This document shows positions 1 to 9,505 of a stretch of DNA of 64,000 nt, in pieces; the stretch's first letter is position 1, and each line of letters opens with the position of its first letter. A program made the position numbers and the translations under genes. Source of the stretch: Thermoanaerobaculia bacterium (lineage in GTDB: Bacteria > Acidobacteriota > Thermoanaerobaculia > Multivoradales > Multivoraceae); contig JAJEBV010000016.1 in NCBI GenBank assembly GCA_022822365.1, forward strand, positions 186,001 to 250,000, given 5' to 3'. The notes beneath the pieces are model-generated. The model did no database searches, was not told the origin of the DNA, and worked only from the letters and a program-made list of their open reading frames with translations.

Positions 1-22
1 CGCCGACGACACGACGGGCTAG
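1..22 (+). other. Possible 3' tail of a truncated upstream CDS
   Basis: The first bases read GCC GAC GAC ACG ACG GGC TAG in frame 2, which could be the last codons of a gene cut by the window edge. An ABC-transporter ATPase would be the natural partner of the permease that follows, but nothing in these few codons identifies it. Frames 1 and 3 are also open here, so the assignment is weak. The rest of the stretch to 123 holds a copy of the dispersed palindromic element and no convincing gene. Confidence 0.2.
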
Positions 23-43
23 GAGATGGCGCCGCAGAAACTG

Positions 44-68
44 GGTGCGCCGGCGTCCCCGCCGGCTT
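44..68 (-). repeat. Dispersed 25-bp palindromic element, copy 1
   Basis: The minus strand reads AAGCCGGC, then a variable core, then GCCGGCGCACC, in 25 bp. The GCCGGC arms form a short hairpin and the GCACC(CAG) tail gives it direction. It lies just upstream of the ABC permease/CPBP gene. Seven further copies occur in the window. Confidence 0.6.
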
Positions 69-123
69 CTGAGGAAGACGCGACGCGAAGCGGCGACGAT
101 TCTCCGACGCCAGGGCAGCCCGA

Positions 124-2172
124 ATGAACCGCCGGACCGTCACCGCGCTGGTCATCAACGACCTGCGCCAGCTCGCCCGCAACCCGCGGGTGCTCGTGTT
201 CGCGGTCGCCCTGCCGCTCGTCATGTGGCCGCTGATGTGGTTCCTGACCTCGCTGACCACGGAGCGCCGGCAGGAAAGACTCGAAAGCCGAACGTACCTC
301 TACGCGGTCGCAGAGAACCCCGCGGCAACCGACGGCCAGGCGTGGCTCGACCGGGCCCTGGCGCGCGCCGGCGACGACAGATCGCCAGGCGATCCGGACA
401 CGGCGGACGGCCCCACGGTTCGCTTCGAACGCGTCGAGACCCCGGCGGATGTTCCGGCCGCCCTCGACGCGGAGCAGCTCCACGTTCACGTCGCCTGGGA
501 GAGCGGGACCGCGGAGAGCGGCGCTCCCCTTGCCGTCTTCACCTATCGAGCGGACCTCGATGCATCCGGCGCAGCCGAGGGGTTCCTGAGGCGCGCCCTG
601 CAGCGGACACGCGTCGAGGTCCGCCAGCAGCGCCTTGAGGCGACCGGCTTCGACACGAAGCCCGAGGATCTGCTGCCCGTCGAGCGGATCGAGACCGCCA
701 GCGAGGAGCAGACCTCCGGGCTCCTCCTGGGCCGCGTTCTGACCGCGATCATCGTGATGATGATGCTCGCGGGCGGCTCGATCGTCGCCACGGACGCGCT
801 CGCCGGCGAGAAGGAACGCGGCACGCTCGAAACGCTGCTGACGACGGCCGCCAGCCGGGTCGAGATCGTCACCGCGAAGAACCTGTCGATCCTGGCCGTC
901 GCCTTCGCCACCAGCGTGCTCAACATCGCGAACATCGTCGTCTGGATGCAGCTCGACCTGATCGCGGCGCCCGCCGGCCTGAAGCTGGTCATCCCGGTCG
1001 GCGCCGGCGTGCTTCTGCTCCTGCTCTACGCCCCGGCGGCCGTCCTCCTCTCGAGCAGCCTGCTGCTGGTCTCGGGCCGGTCGAAGACGTACAAGGAAGC
1101 GCAGTTGCTGTTCGCGCCGGTGATGCTCGTCGCCATGGCCGTGGCGGCGATTCCCGTCCTGCCGGGCGTCGAGCTGCGGAGCGCGATCGTCCTGCTGCCG
1201 ATCGCCAACCTCGGCGTAGCGGCCAGGGAGATCCTGACCGGCCACTACGACTGGCCGCTGCTCGCCGCCGCCTGGGCGGTGACCGCCGGCGCCGCCGCCC
1301 TGCTCGCCCGCGCCTCGCTGCGCACACTGTCGGCGGAGAAGCTGATCACGGCCAGCGACACGGACGCCGCCGACCTCGCCGGCGGGCCCGCGCTCTTCCC
1401 GCGTCGCGTCGCGCGCTGGTTCGCCGTCCTCTGGGCTCTGCTCCTGGTCTGGCAACTGAACGTCGGCGGCGGCATCGACAGCCGCCTGCTGATCGTGATC
1501 AACATGTCCATCTTCGGCGCCGCGGCGTGGCTGATGATCGCCCGCTACCGGCTGCCCGTGCGCGAGACGCTGTCCCTGCGCAACCCCCCACCCGCGGCCT
1601 GGCTCGGCGTTCTGATCGGCGCCCCCGCGGGTCTGGTGATCGCCGACGGCGTCGTCCGTCTCGCCAGCCTGGCGATGCCCATTCCGGAAGAGTGGATCGA
1701 AGCGATGGCCGAGGCGTTCGGCGCGGACATCCCCGTCTGGCAGATGCTCGTCTTCTTCGCCATCCTCCCCGGCATCTTCGAGGAGATCGCCTTCCGCGGC
1801 GTCCTGCTCCACGGCCTGAAGAGCCGCCTCAGGCCCGTCCAGCTCGTGCTGGTCGCGGGCATCGCCTTCGGCTTCTTCCACGTCGACCTGTTCCGCATTC
1901 CTGGGACGTCCCTTCTCGGTGTCCTCCTCGTGATCGCCGTCCTCCGATCCGGCTCGATCTACCCCGCCATGGCCTGGCACGCCCTCCACAACGCCCTGGC
2001 CCTGGGCAGCGCCCGCATCGAACAGATCCGGCTCCCCGATCAACCAACCTGGTGGCATTACGTTCTGGCCGTCCTGGCGATCCTCGTCGCCTTCCGACTG
2101 ATGCGCCAGAACCACCAAGGGGCAAGTCGTCCAGCCGGCAGCGGACCGGAGGGGCCGGTCCCAGGGGGCTAG
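124..2172 (+). CDS. ABC-2 type permease fused to a CPBP intramembrane protease
   Basis: This 682-residue inner-membrane protein joins two modules. Residues about 1-400 look like an ABC-2 (NatB-type) export permease. There is a membrane segment near residues 25-45, a long soluble loop, then several helices that include the family-typical GEKERGTLETLL stretch near residue 235. Residues about 480-660 form a CPBP (CAAX/bacteriocin-processing) protease domain. It shows FEEIAFRG (EExxxR) near 553, an FxxxH segment (FGFFHVD) near 583 and HALHN (HxxxN) near 619, so the metal-binding glutamates and histidines are intact. A cognate ATPase is expected upstream of the window edge. Such fusions could couple export of a peptide or lipid to its processing. 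The substrate is unknown. ATG was chosen because it follows the last upstream stop and the transmembrane pattern starts immediately. Confidence 0.85.
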   Translation: MNRRTVTALVINDLRQLARNPRVLVFAVALPLVMWPLMWFLTSLTTERRQERLESRTYLYAVAENPAATDGQAWLDRALARAGDDRSPGDPDTADGPTVRFERVETPADVPAALDAEQLHVHVAWESGTAESGAPLAVFTYRADLDASGAAEGFLRRALQRTRVEVRQQRLEATGFDTKPEDLLPVERIETASEEQTSGLLLGRVLTAIIVMMMLAGGSIVATDALAGEKERGTLETLLTTAASRVEIVTAKNLSILAVAFATSVLNIANIVVWMQLDLIAAPAGLKLVIPVGAGVLLLLLYAPAAVLLSSSLLLVSGRSKTYKEAQLLFAPVMLVAMAVAAIPVLPGVELRSAIVLLPIANLGVAAREILTGHYDWPLLAAAWAVTAGAAALLARASLRTLSAEKLITASDTDAADLAGGPALFPRRVARWFAVLWALLLVWQLNVGGGIDSRLLIVINMSIFGAAAWLMIARYRLPVRETLSLRNPPPAAWLGVLIGAPAGLVIADGVVRLASLAMPIPEEWIEAMAEAFGADIPVWQMLVFFAILPGIFEEIAFRGVLLHGLKSRLRPVQLVLVAGIAFGFFHVDLFRIPGTSLLGVLLVIAVLRSGSIYPAMAWHALHNALALGSARIEQIRLPDQPTWWHYVLAVLAILVAFRLMRQNHQGASRPAGSGPEGPVPGG

Positions 2173-2202
2173 AGGCCAGCGACTGCCGGCGGCCAACCGC
2201 CC

Positions 2203-2991
2203 TCAATTGACCCAGGGACCGCGGCGGACGCGGTCGTCGTCCTTCGGCTTCTTGCCGCCCGGAACGACGCGGAAGCGGCGGCGACCGCGGTTCAGCTTCT
2301 GGCGGATGTACCAGCGTTCGAGCCGCAGCCGCGACTCGCGCATCAGGCCGCGCGTGCGTCCCGGGCGAAGCAGCGCGAAGACCGTGCCGACCGCCGTGCA
2401 GATACCGACGAAGCCGGCGAGATCCCCGTAGCGCAGGAAGCCGACCCAGGCGAAAGCGATCTCGATCCAGATGAACCACCGCGCCTTGATCGGCAGCACG
2501 AAGAACAGCATGATGGTGGCATCGCGCCGGATCACCGCGAAGCCGGTGATCGCGATCGCCAGCAGCATCTGCTGGCCCTGCATGATGAGGAAGGCGTTCG
2601 GACCGGCGCCACCCACCAGCATCTGCACCAGACAGGCCGCCACCGCAGCGACGCCTGCCGACATCCAGAGCAGGTTCCAGAACCGTTGCCTGCCGAGAGC
2701 CCAGCGCACATCGTTCGCGAACATGTAGAAGATCAGGAGGCCCACCAGGAACCAGATCGACGGCCCGCCCCAACCCGCCGCCGGATAGGTCAGGAGCTGC
2801 CAGACCATTCCCTGCTGCCACACCGAACTCGACAGCCGCATCAGCTCCGGCACGAAGGCCAGCATCGGGAAGAACTGCAGCGAGAAGGTGGCGAACAGCA
2901 CCCCCACGAGCAGCAGCAGGTCGCGCGCGTGCGGGCCCGAGAGCCCGCCGAAGCTCATCCTGCGCGCGTACGGTCCGCCACCCATCGTCAT
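2203..2991 (-). CDS. Rhomboid-fold membrane protein lacking catalytic residues
   Basis: This is a polytopic membrane protein with about six hydrophobic segments arranged as in the rhomboid superfamily, followed by a basic cytoplasmic tail (RRRFRVVPGGKK near the C-terminus). In active rhomboids a GxSG serine and a helix-6 histidine form the dyad. Here the corresponding regions read GPNAFLIMQG and GDLAGFVG, so neither residue is visible and the protein is probably a pseudoprotease. The ORF track starts at a TTG at 3042. I prefer ATG at 2991 (MTMGGGPYARR), with another ATG at 2985, because the extra upstream residues are basic and no ribosome binding site precedes the TTG. It is convergent with the permease gene, with a gap of about 30 bp. 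Confidence 0.6.
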   Translation of the reverse strand: MTMGGGPYARRMSFGGLSGPHARDLLLLVGVLFATFSLQFFPMLAFVPELMRLSSSVWQQGMVWQLLTYPAAGWGGPSIWFLVGLLIFYMFANDVRWALGRQRFWNLLWMSAGVAAVAACLVQMLVGGAGPNAFLIMQGQQMLLAIAITGFAVIRRDATIMLFFVLPIKARWFIWIEIAFAWVGFLRYGDLAGFVGICTAVGTVFALLRPGRTRGLMRESRLRLERWYIRQKLNRGRRRFRVVPGGKKPKDDDRVRRGPWVN

Positions 2992-3114
2992 CGTGGGCGT
3001 GACCTTATCTAGGAGCTTGCGCCGTAGAACGCCGCGCAGCAAGTTCTGCGGCGAAAGGTCATAGTGAGGTGGGGGCTGGGGCCAAACACGGAGTCCGCGA
3101 CGGGTTTGGCGGCG

Positions 3115-3537
3115 CTAGGGAATGACCTGGAGACCTTCCAGCTCCGCCGCGGCCGAAAGGCGTTCGTCGAGACACACGAAGGGAAGAGCGCCACCGAACT
3201 GGTTCTGGATGAGCAGAGCCGCCCCGAGCTGGCCGGCGTCGGCGGCCCGGAGAGGATGCCGCGCCAACAGGAGCTCGGCCCGAGATCGCACCGCGAGCAC
3301 GTCCGTTACTTCATCCCAACGGGCAGCATGCCTATTGAACCGCGCCAAGACCAAACGGCGCTCTGAGCGAGAAAACACACCCTCGCGGGCGCGCCTTTCT
3401 ACGGCGCTAAGGACTTCCGTGCGAGTCCAGACCCAGGTGACGATGCCATCGTCCTCGGAGAGCCACTCACGAACCCGCCGGCTCTCCCGCTCGGCAAGAA
3501 ACAGCGGAACGAGGGCGGACGCATCCCAGTACCTCAC
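3115..3537 (-). CDS. vapC: PIN-domain ribonuclease toxin (VapC family)
   Basis: This 140-residue protein has PIN-domain architecture. The N-terminal MRYWDASALV gives the first metal-binding Asp (D5), TRTEVLSAV gives the conserved Glu (E41), RAADAGQL gives the central Asp, and VCLDERL gives the last acidic residue. VapC toxins are Mg-dependent RNases that cleave tRNA or rRNA when not bound by antitoxin. The gene lies 12 bp downstream of a Phd/YefM-type antitoxin gene on the same strand, in the usual antitoxin-first order. Length and motifs are complete, so it is probably functional. Confidence 0.85.
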   Translation of the reverse strand: MRYWDASALVPLFLAERESRRVREWLSEDDGIVTWVWTRTEVLSAVERRAREGVFSRSERRLVLARFNRHAARWDEVTDVLAVRSRAELLLARHPLRAADAGQLGAALLIQNQFGGALPFVCLDERLSAAAELEGLQVIP

Positions 3538-3549
3538 GCGATCCCGGAC

Positions 3550-3837
3550 CTAAAAGCGGTCGGCACGGTCCTCGGCCAGCGCCTCGGAGAGTCTCGCGTC
3601 GAGGGCGAGCGGCGGCTCATCGAGAATCCGGGCCATGCCTCCTTTGCCCGGACGGATCACACCGGCGCTGATGAGGCGCGTCCGCAGATCCTCGTCGTCG
3701 TCCTCCTTCACGGCCGGCCCCACCAGCCTGGCCACGGGCTTCCCGCGATCCAGCACCTGAACCTCACCGCCCCGGCGAACCTCGCGCAGGTAGTGAGAGA
3801 GACCTGCCTTCAACTCCGAAATCGAAACCGTCGTCAT
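3550..3837 (-). CDS. Phd/YefM-type antitoxin
   Basis: This is a 95-residue protein beginning MTTVSISELKAGLSHYL, the classic Phd/YefM DNA-binding N-terminus, followed by the RRGGEVQVLDRGKPVARL strand region and an acidic C-terminal tail expected to wrap the toxin. The ORF track extends it to 3873, but the homologous region starts at the ATG at 3837. A good promoter ends 7 nt before that ATG, implying a leaderless transcript. It precedes and presumably neutralises the VapC toxin, and it probably represses its own promoter at the inverted repeat overlapping the -35/-10 region. Confidence 0.82.
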   Translation of the reverse strand: MTTVSISELKAGLSHYLREVRRGGEVQVLDRGKPVARLVGPAVKEDDDEDLRTRLISAGVIRPGKGGMARILDEPPLALDARLSEALAEDRADRF

Positions 3838-3844
3838 AATGACC

Positions 3845-3873
3845 AATATAGTCTCTTGCCCGAGACCAGACAA
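3845..3873 (-). promoter_or_regulatory. Promoter and putative operator of the Phd/VapC operon
   Basis: Reading the minus strand, TTGTCT (3868-3873) and TATATT (3845-3850) are separated by 17 bp, a near-consensus sigma70-type promoter in an otherwise GC-rich region. The start codon begins 7 nt after the -10 box. An inverted repeat GTCTC-gggcaa-GAGAC (3851-3866) fills the spacer and is a natural site for autorepression by the antitoxin. The operator role is inferred. Confidence 0.6.
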
Positions 3874-3964
3874 GTCTCGCCCTCGAATCGCCTCCGGACC
3901 GCACGTCGGACACCGTCGCTATCATTTGCCGCGACCGGCAACCGCTGCAGCAAGGGAGGGCACG

Positions 3965-4558
3965 ATGGACCGAGAAGCAGCCTGGCAGACGGTGCAGGAG
4001 TTCGTGAAGGCTCCGGGACTGCAGAAACACATGCTGGCGGTCGAAGCCGCGATGCGCTGGTACGCCGACCGGCTCGGCGGCGACCCCGAAGCCTGGGGCC
4101 TCGCCGGCCTCCTCCACGACTTCGACTGGGAGATCCACCCGACCCTCGAACAGCACCCGGCGGACGGCGCCGCGATTCTCCGCGAGCGCGGCCTGGACGA
4201 GGGCATCATCCGCACGATCCTCTCTCACAACACGGAAGGCACCGGCGTCGAGCGCGAAACCTCGCGCGATTACGCGCTGCTGGCCTGCGACGAGATCACG
4301 GGGCTCATCAGCGCCACCGCGCTCATCCGCCCGAGCAAGGACGTGCGCGACGTGCCACTCAAGTCCGTCCGCAAGCGCTGGAAGCAGCGAGCCTTCGCGG
4401 CCGGCGTCGACCGCGAGCACGTCGAAGAGGCCACCGCCGACTTCAGCCGCGAGTGCTTCGACGGCGAACTCGAACTCTGGCAGCACGCCGGCAACGTGCT
4501 GGAGGCGATGCAGGGCATCGCCGCGGAGCTTGAGCTGGACGGCCGCCTGGCGAAGTAG
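3965..4558 (+). CDS. HD-domain phosphohydrolase
   Basis: This 197-residue soluble protein has an HD-type metal-dependent phosphohydrolase domain. The key motif is LLHDFDWEIHP near residue 50, with an upstream His (LQKHML) and downstream EQHP and SHNTEG histidines completing the usual ligands. Proteins of this size often hydrolyse nucleotides or small phosphate esters. The substrate cannot be read from the sequence. I took ATG 3965 rather than the track start at 3839 because AAGGGAGGG sits 6-12 nt upstream and homology-like sequence begins at MDREAAW. It is divergent from the Phd/VapC operon. Confidence 0.75.
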   Translation: MDREAAWQTVQEFVKAPGLQKHMLAVEAAMRWYADRLGGDPEAWGLAGLLHDFDWEIHPTLEQHPADGAAILRERGLDEGIIRTILSHNTEGTGVERETSRDYALLACDEITGLISATALIRPSKDVRDVPLKSVRKRWKQRAFAAGVDREHVEEATADFSRECFDGELELWQHAGNVLEAMQGIAAELELDGRLAK

Positions 4559-4577
4559 CCGCTTTGCCCAACCACCG

Positions 4578-4829
4578 GTGAGGACAACCCGCTACTTCGA
4601 CGAGCAGGTCAGACGAAAGCGCCCCTACGTCGACCTGGAGTCATGCTGGCAGGTCGTCCAGTCGCCATTGCGGCGCGAGCGACAGCCGGACGGACGAATC
4701 CGGTTCTGGGGCAGAACAGCTCTGCGCGGCGAAGCGGAGAGTCGCATTCTCCGCGTGGTCACCTTGGAGGATGGCGAGACAATCCACAACGCCTTCCTGG
4801 ATCGCCGCTACCGGGAGGAAGACGAATGA
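4578..4829 (+). CDS. Small basic protein paired with a DUF2283 gene (toxin-like)
   Basis: This is an 83-residue basic protein with the segments RRKRPYVDLESCW, QPDGRIRFWGR and RVVTLEDGETIHNAFLDR. The layout recalls small DUF4258/RelE-like proteins that are often encoded immediately before a DUF2283 gene. The proposed start is GTG 4578. The track start at 4530 overlaps the HD gene and adds residues unlike the family. The stop codon overlaps the next start (ATGA), so the two genes are translationally coupled. A toxin-antitoxin role is plausible but unproven. Confidence 0.55.
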   Translation: MRTTRYFDEQVRRKRPYVDLESCWQVVQSPLRRERQPDGRIRFWGRTALRGEAESRILRVVTLEDGETIHNAFLDRRYREEDE

Positions 4830-5041
4830 AACTGCACTACTACCCCGACACGGACAGTCTCTACGTCGAACTGAAGACCGAGCCCGGAGTGGAGACCAGG
4901 GAGGTAGCCGATGGTCTCAACGTCGATCTCGACGTGAAGGGAGAAGTGGTGGGCTTCGACATCGATCACGCAGCAGAACGGTTCGATCTCGCCGTGCTCG
5001 AAACCGAGAAACTCCCCGTGCGCGCCTACAAGGCCGGGTGA
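4826..5041 (+). CDS. DUF2283 family protein
   Basis: This 71-residue protein begins MKLHYYPDTDSLYVEL and contains DGLNVDLDVKGEVVGFDI and an LETEKLPVRAY tail, all typical of DUF2283. The function is unknown. The gene is preceded by GGGAGGAAGA and overlaps the upstream small gene by 4 bp. The strict pairing suggests that the two products act together, possibly as an antitoxin-like partner. It ends about 70 bp from the convergent ispG gene. Confidence 0.75.
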   Translation: MKLHYYPDTDSLYVELKTEPGVETREVADGLNVDLDVKGEVVGFDIDHAAERFDLAVLETEKLPVRAYKAG

Positions 5042-5114
5042 CGGCCAGCAGGAATCAACTCAGCGGGCGGCACTACAACGCCTTGCTCGGGGCGAGTCTC
5101 GCCGCCCGAAGCGC

Positions 5115-6356
<1,242 letters not shown>

Positions 6357-6451
6357 TGCAGCGGCAGGCTAGCGCAGGCCCCGAGGGAAGCGGCTGATCG
6401 AACAACCGGCCCCGGGGCGGCGATCGCAGGCAACGGGTAGTATCGCCGTCC

Positions 6452-9400
6452 ATGTTGGAGCGCGACCCGGCTGATCCTGGGCCAGACCAGCCCGAGGAAC
6501 AGGACGGCCCCTCACCCTCGGGCACGACATCCGGCTCCGACGGAAGCGAGTCGCGTCGAACTCTCGTCTCCGGGATCCTCTCCATTGCCGGGCTGAGCAG
6601 CCTCGCCTTCGCACAGCCGGTGTACGACCTCCTGAGGCAGGCGCCCGAGTTCTTCGCAATCCGCAACCTCTACATGGGCGATTTGCTCGCCCTCGTCGTG
6701 GTACTCGCCATGGTCCCAACGCTGGTGCTTTCAGCACCGGCCGCCGCGCTTCGGTTCCTGCTGCCATCCTGGACACGATCCGCAATCGCGGCGCCTACCG
6801 GCCTGCTCGGCGGAGTGATCGCACTGCAAGCCGTACGCGGTCTGCCCGCGCCTGCCGCGGTGACCATCGCGCTGGCAGCCGGCGTCGTCATTGCGTGGGC
6901 CTACATGCGCTTTCGCAGCGTCCGTGCCTTCGCTCTGCTGCTCTGCGCGGCCGCCTTCCTCGTGCCGGCGCTGCTCGTACTGGACGGCCGGGTGCGACAG
7001 AGCGCGGCCGACCCCAGCCAGGAGAACCGGGTCGATCTCGACGATACCGGCGCCCGTGCACCTGTCGTGCTGGTCATCTTCGATGAGTGGTCGCTGACTT
7101 CGATCCTCGATGCCGAGGGATCGATCGATCGCCAGCGCCTGCCCAACCTGGCGAGTCTTGCCGACCGCGCCACCTGGTATCCGAACGCGACGGCAGCCGC
7201 CGATGTGTCCGAACTCGCAATACCGGCGATGCTCACAGGCCGGAAAACCGAGCAGGGCCGTCTGCCCACTCTCGCCGAGCAACCGATCAACCTGTTCACG
7301 GTCCTTGCACCCAGTCACGACATCTTCGCCATCGAGCCGATCACTTCGCTGTGCCCGCCCGAGTTGAACCTCCTGGCCGAGCCACGTCCCGCCTTCCGGG
7401 AACGCTTCGAGCTCCTGATCTCCGATCTCACAGTGGTCTGGCTCAACCTGACCCTTCCCGCCGCCTGGACCGAACGACTGCCCGACGTCACCCAGACCTG
7501 GAGCGCCTTCGGACGGGATGCGGCCTCCGAACAGGAAAGGCCGCCCACTGATGAGCCCGTAAGGCGGGCCCTGCGCCACCTTCGAGAGGTCGACCGCGCG
7601 GCCGAGTTTCGCCGCCTTGGCGACTCGATCCGGCCGCCTGGCCAGCGTCCGGGTTTCTTCTTCCTGCACACCCTGCTGCCTCACCTGCCCTGGGAGTACC
7701 TCCCCTCCGGCCGCACCTACCGCGTCACCCGGACCCGCGCCCACGGACTCGAACGGGAACTGTGGACGACCGATCCATGGCCGGTGCGACACCACCAGAA
7801 GCGCTATCTCCTTCAGGTGGAGTTCGTCGATCGCCTGATCGGAGAGCTGATCGGGAAGCTGGAGTCCGCGGGCCTCTTCGACCAGAGCGTGTTCGTCATT
7901 ACGGCCGACCACGGCGTGGCCTTCGAGCCCGGCAGATCACGGCGTCTGCTCGATGTGAACGATACTTCCGGCTATCAGCCTCTGGATCTCGCCGCGGTTC
8001 CCCTCATCATCAAGGCACCATTTCAAGGTCAGGCAGAAGTCGACGACACTGTCACTTCCCTGGTCGGCTTGGCGCCACGCATTCTCGAGCTGGCGGGCGC
8101 CGAGACGACTCCGCTTCCCCGGTTCGAAGACACCGGAACACCCTCACTGGTCGGCAAGTACGCCGCCAACGTGGCAGTTCCCGTCGACCGCGAGCCTTGG
8201 CGCCGGGACCGGCTCGCTGAGCAGACAGCTCTGCTCGGCCAGCAGAACGACCCGGGGGCCATCGGCGCCGTACCCGGCCTTCACGGCCGGAAGATCTCCG
8301 AGTTGCCACGTCAAGACGGAGAGATCACCATCGAGATGGACGTCCCGGCCGTCTGGGATCACGTCGATCCCGATCGGCCCTCCCTGCCAGCTCTCGTCCA
8401 GGGGACACTCAAGGGGCCGGAGTCCCTCCTCGAACGCCCCGTCGCCGTGGCCCTGAACGGCGTCGTCGCAACCTCCGTTCGTCCCCACGAGACGAGCGGC
8501 GGCGCTATCCGCATCGCGGCCCTCCTGCCGGAGCATCTCTTCCGGGCGGGGCTGAACCACGTCGACGTGTTCCTGCTCTCGGAACGAGGCAACGCCTGGG
8601 AACTCGAGCACGTGGAACGCCCGCTGGGCTCCGTCTACGAACTGTCCTGGGGTGAGCCCGGCGAAGGAGATGCTCTGCTGCGCGGCTCCCGGAGTGCTCT
8701 CGCCACCGATGTGGAACGGATCCCCGTGGTCCGGAACGACGCCGGCCTGGCCGGCTATCTGGAGGGCAGCCACCGGGAAGCCGCCACCATTCACGGTTGG
8801 GCAATCGACCTCACCGGGCCCGGAAACGTCCAGGAAGTGGTCGCCTTTCTCGGCGGCCGCCAGTACTGGGTCGGCTTGCCCCAGTACGAACGGCCCAGCG
8901 TCGGGAAACGCTACGGCCTGGAACACCTCTACTCCGGCTTCACGCAGAAGTCCCGTCCCCTCGGCGGGCTTGACTCCGAAGCCAGTGAGGACGCTATCGG
9001 CACGATCCGCCGGGAGGGCATCGTCGCCTACGCGATCTCCACCCGGGGCATCGCCACTCGACTGCGGTTCTTCTACGCGCCACTCGAGTTGAACGACGAC
9101 GGAGTCGAGATCCTGCCGATCAGCGACGGCCGCAGACTTCCCGTCCGTCAAACCGGAGCCGGCCTCGAAGGTGCGATCGACTTGATCGCCAAGCCCGGGA
9201 ACCGCACGCTGATCGAGGGCTGGGCAGCCGACGCCGAGCGCGGAGAACGTCCCCGCCAGATCGTCATCTACCGCGACGGCCAGTTCCTGCGAAACCTGGG
9301 CGCGAACCGCGAGCGCCCGGATGTCGCCAAGCATCACGATGACCCCCGACTCCTCCGCACCGGGTTCCGCGGCGCCGTCCCGGGCACACCCGAACCAGAG

Positions 9401-9493
9401 ACGTTTACCGAGCGCCACCGGGTCTTCGCTCTGACGCTCAGTGGTTTCGCGGTCGAGTTGCAACTACGGGCGACGCACGAAACGGGTCAGTAG
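6452..9493 (+). CDS. Membrane-anchored sulfatase-like (alkaline phosphatase superfamily) protein
   Basis: This is a 1013-residue protein. After an acidic N-terminus of about 35 residues there are about five transmembrane helices to residue 180, then an extracytoplasmic sulfatase-like domain. It begins VVLVIFDEWSLTSIL near residue 202, has ADVSELAIPAMLTGR near 250 where the catalytic residue of related phosphotransferases sits, and ends with TADHGVAF near 485. Residues about 600-1013 are beta-rich accessory repeats of unknown role. The family modifies envelope glycans or lipids, but sulfatase activity is not established because no formylglycine C-x-P-x-R motif is evident. TAGTAT lies 8 nt before the ATG, with no clear ribosome binding site. 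Confidence 0.75.
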   Translation: MLERDPADPGPDQPEEQDGPSPSGTTSGSDGSESRRTLVSGILSIAGLSSLAFAQPVYDLLRQAPEFFAIRNLYMGDLLALVVVLAMVPTLVLSAPAAALRFLLPSWTRSAIAAPTGLLGGVIALQAVRGLPAPAAVTIALAAGVVIAWAYMRFRSVRAFALLLCAAAFLVPALLVLDGRVRQSAADPSQENRVDLDDTGARAPVVLVIFDEWSLTSILDAEGSIDRQRLPNLASLADRATWYPNATAAADVSELAIPAMLTGRKTEQGRLPTLAEQPINLFTVLAPSHDIFAIEPITSLCPPELNLLAEPRPAFRERFELLISDLTVVWLNLTLPAAWTERLPDVTQTWSAFGRDAASEQERPPTDEPVRRALRHLREVDRAAEFRRLGDSIRPPGQRPGFFFLHTLLPHLPWEYLPSGRTYRVTRTRAHGLERELWTTDPWPVRHHQKRYLLQVEFVDRLIGELIGKLESAGLFDQSVFVITADHGVAFEPGRSRRLLDVNDTSGYQPLDLAAVPLIIKAPFQGQAEVDDTVTSLVGLAPRILELAGAETTPLPRFEDTGTPSLVGKYAANVAVPVDREPWRRDRLAEQTALLGQQNDPGAIGAVPGLHGRKISELPRQDGEITIEMDVPAVWDHVDPDRPSLPALVQGTLKGPESLLERPVAVALNGVVATSVRPHETSGGAIRIAALLPEHLFRAGLNHVDVFLLSERGNAWELEHVERPLGSVYELSWGEPGEGDALLRGSRSALATDVERIPVVRNDAGLAGYLEGSHREAATIHGWAIDLTGPGNVQEVVAFLGGRQYWVGLPQYERPSVGKRYGLEHLYSGFTQKSRPLGGLDSEASEDAIGTIRREGIVAYAISTRGIATRLRFFYAPLELNDDGVEILPISDGRRLPVRQTGAGLEGAIDLIAKPGNRTLIEGWAADAERGERPRQIVIYRDGQFLRNLGANRERPDVAKHHDDPRLLRTGFRGAVPGTPEPETFTERHRVFALTLSGFAVELQLRATHETGQ

Positions 9494-9505
9494 GAGCCGG
9501 CGCCT

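Noticed and set aside
19-2196. 725-residue minus-strand ORF opposite the permease gene
   Set aside because: Asp/Gly/Arg-rich low-complexity shadow of a GC-rich gene. The plus strand has clear membrane and protease motifs.
8144-9463. 439-residue minus-strand ORF
   Set aside because: Shadow of the sulfatase-like gene, with no signal, motif or start context.
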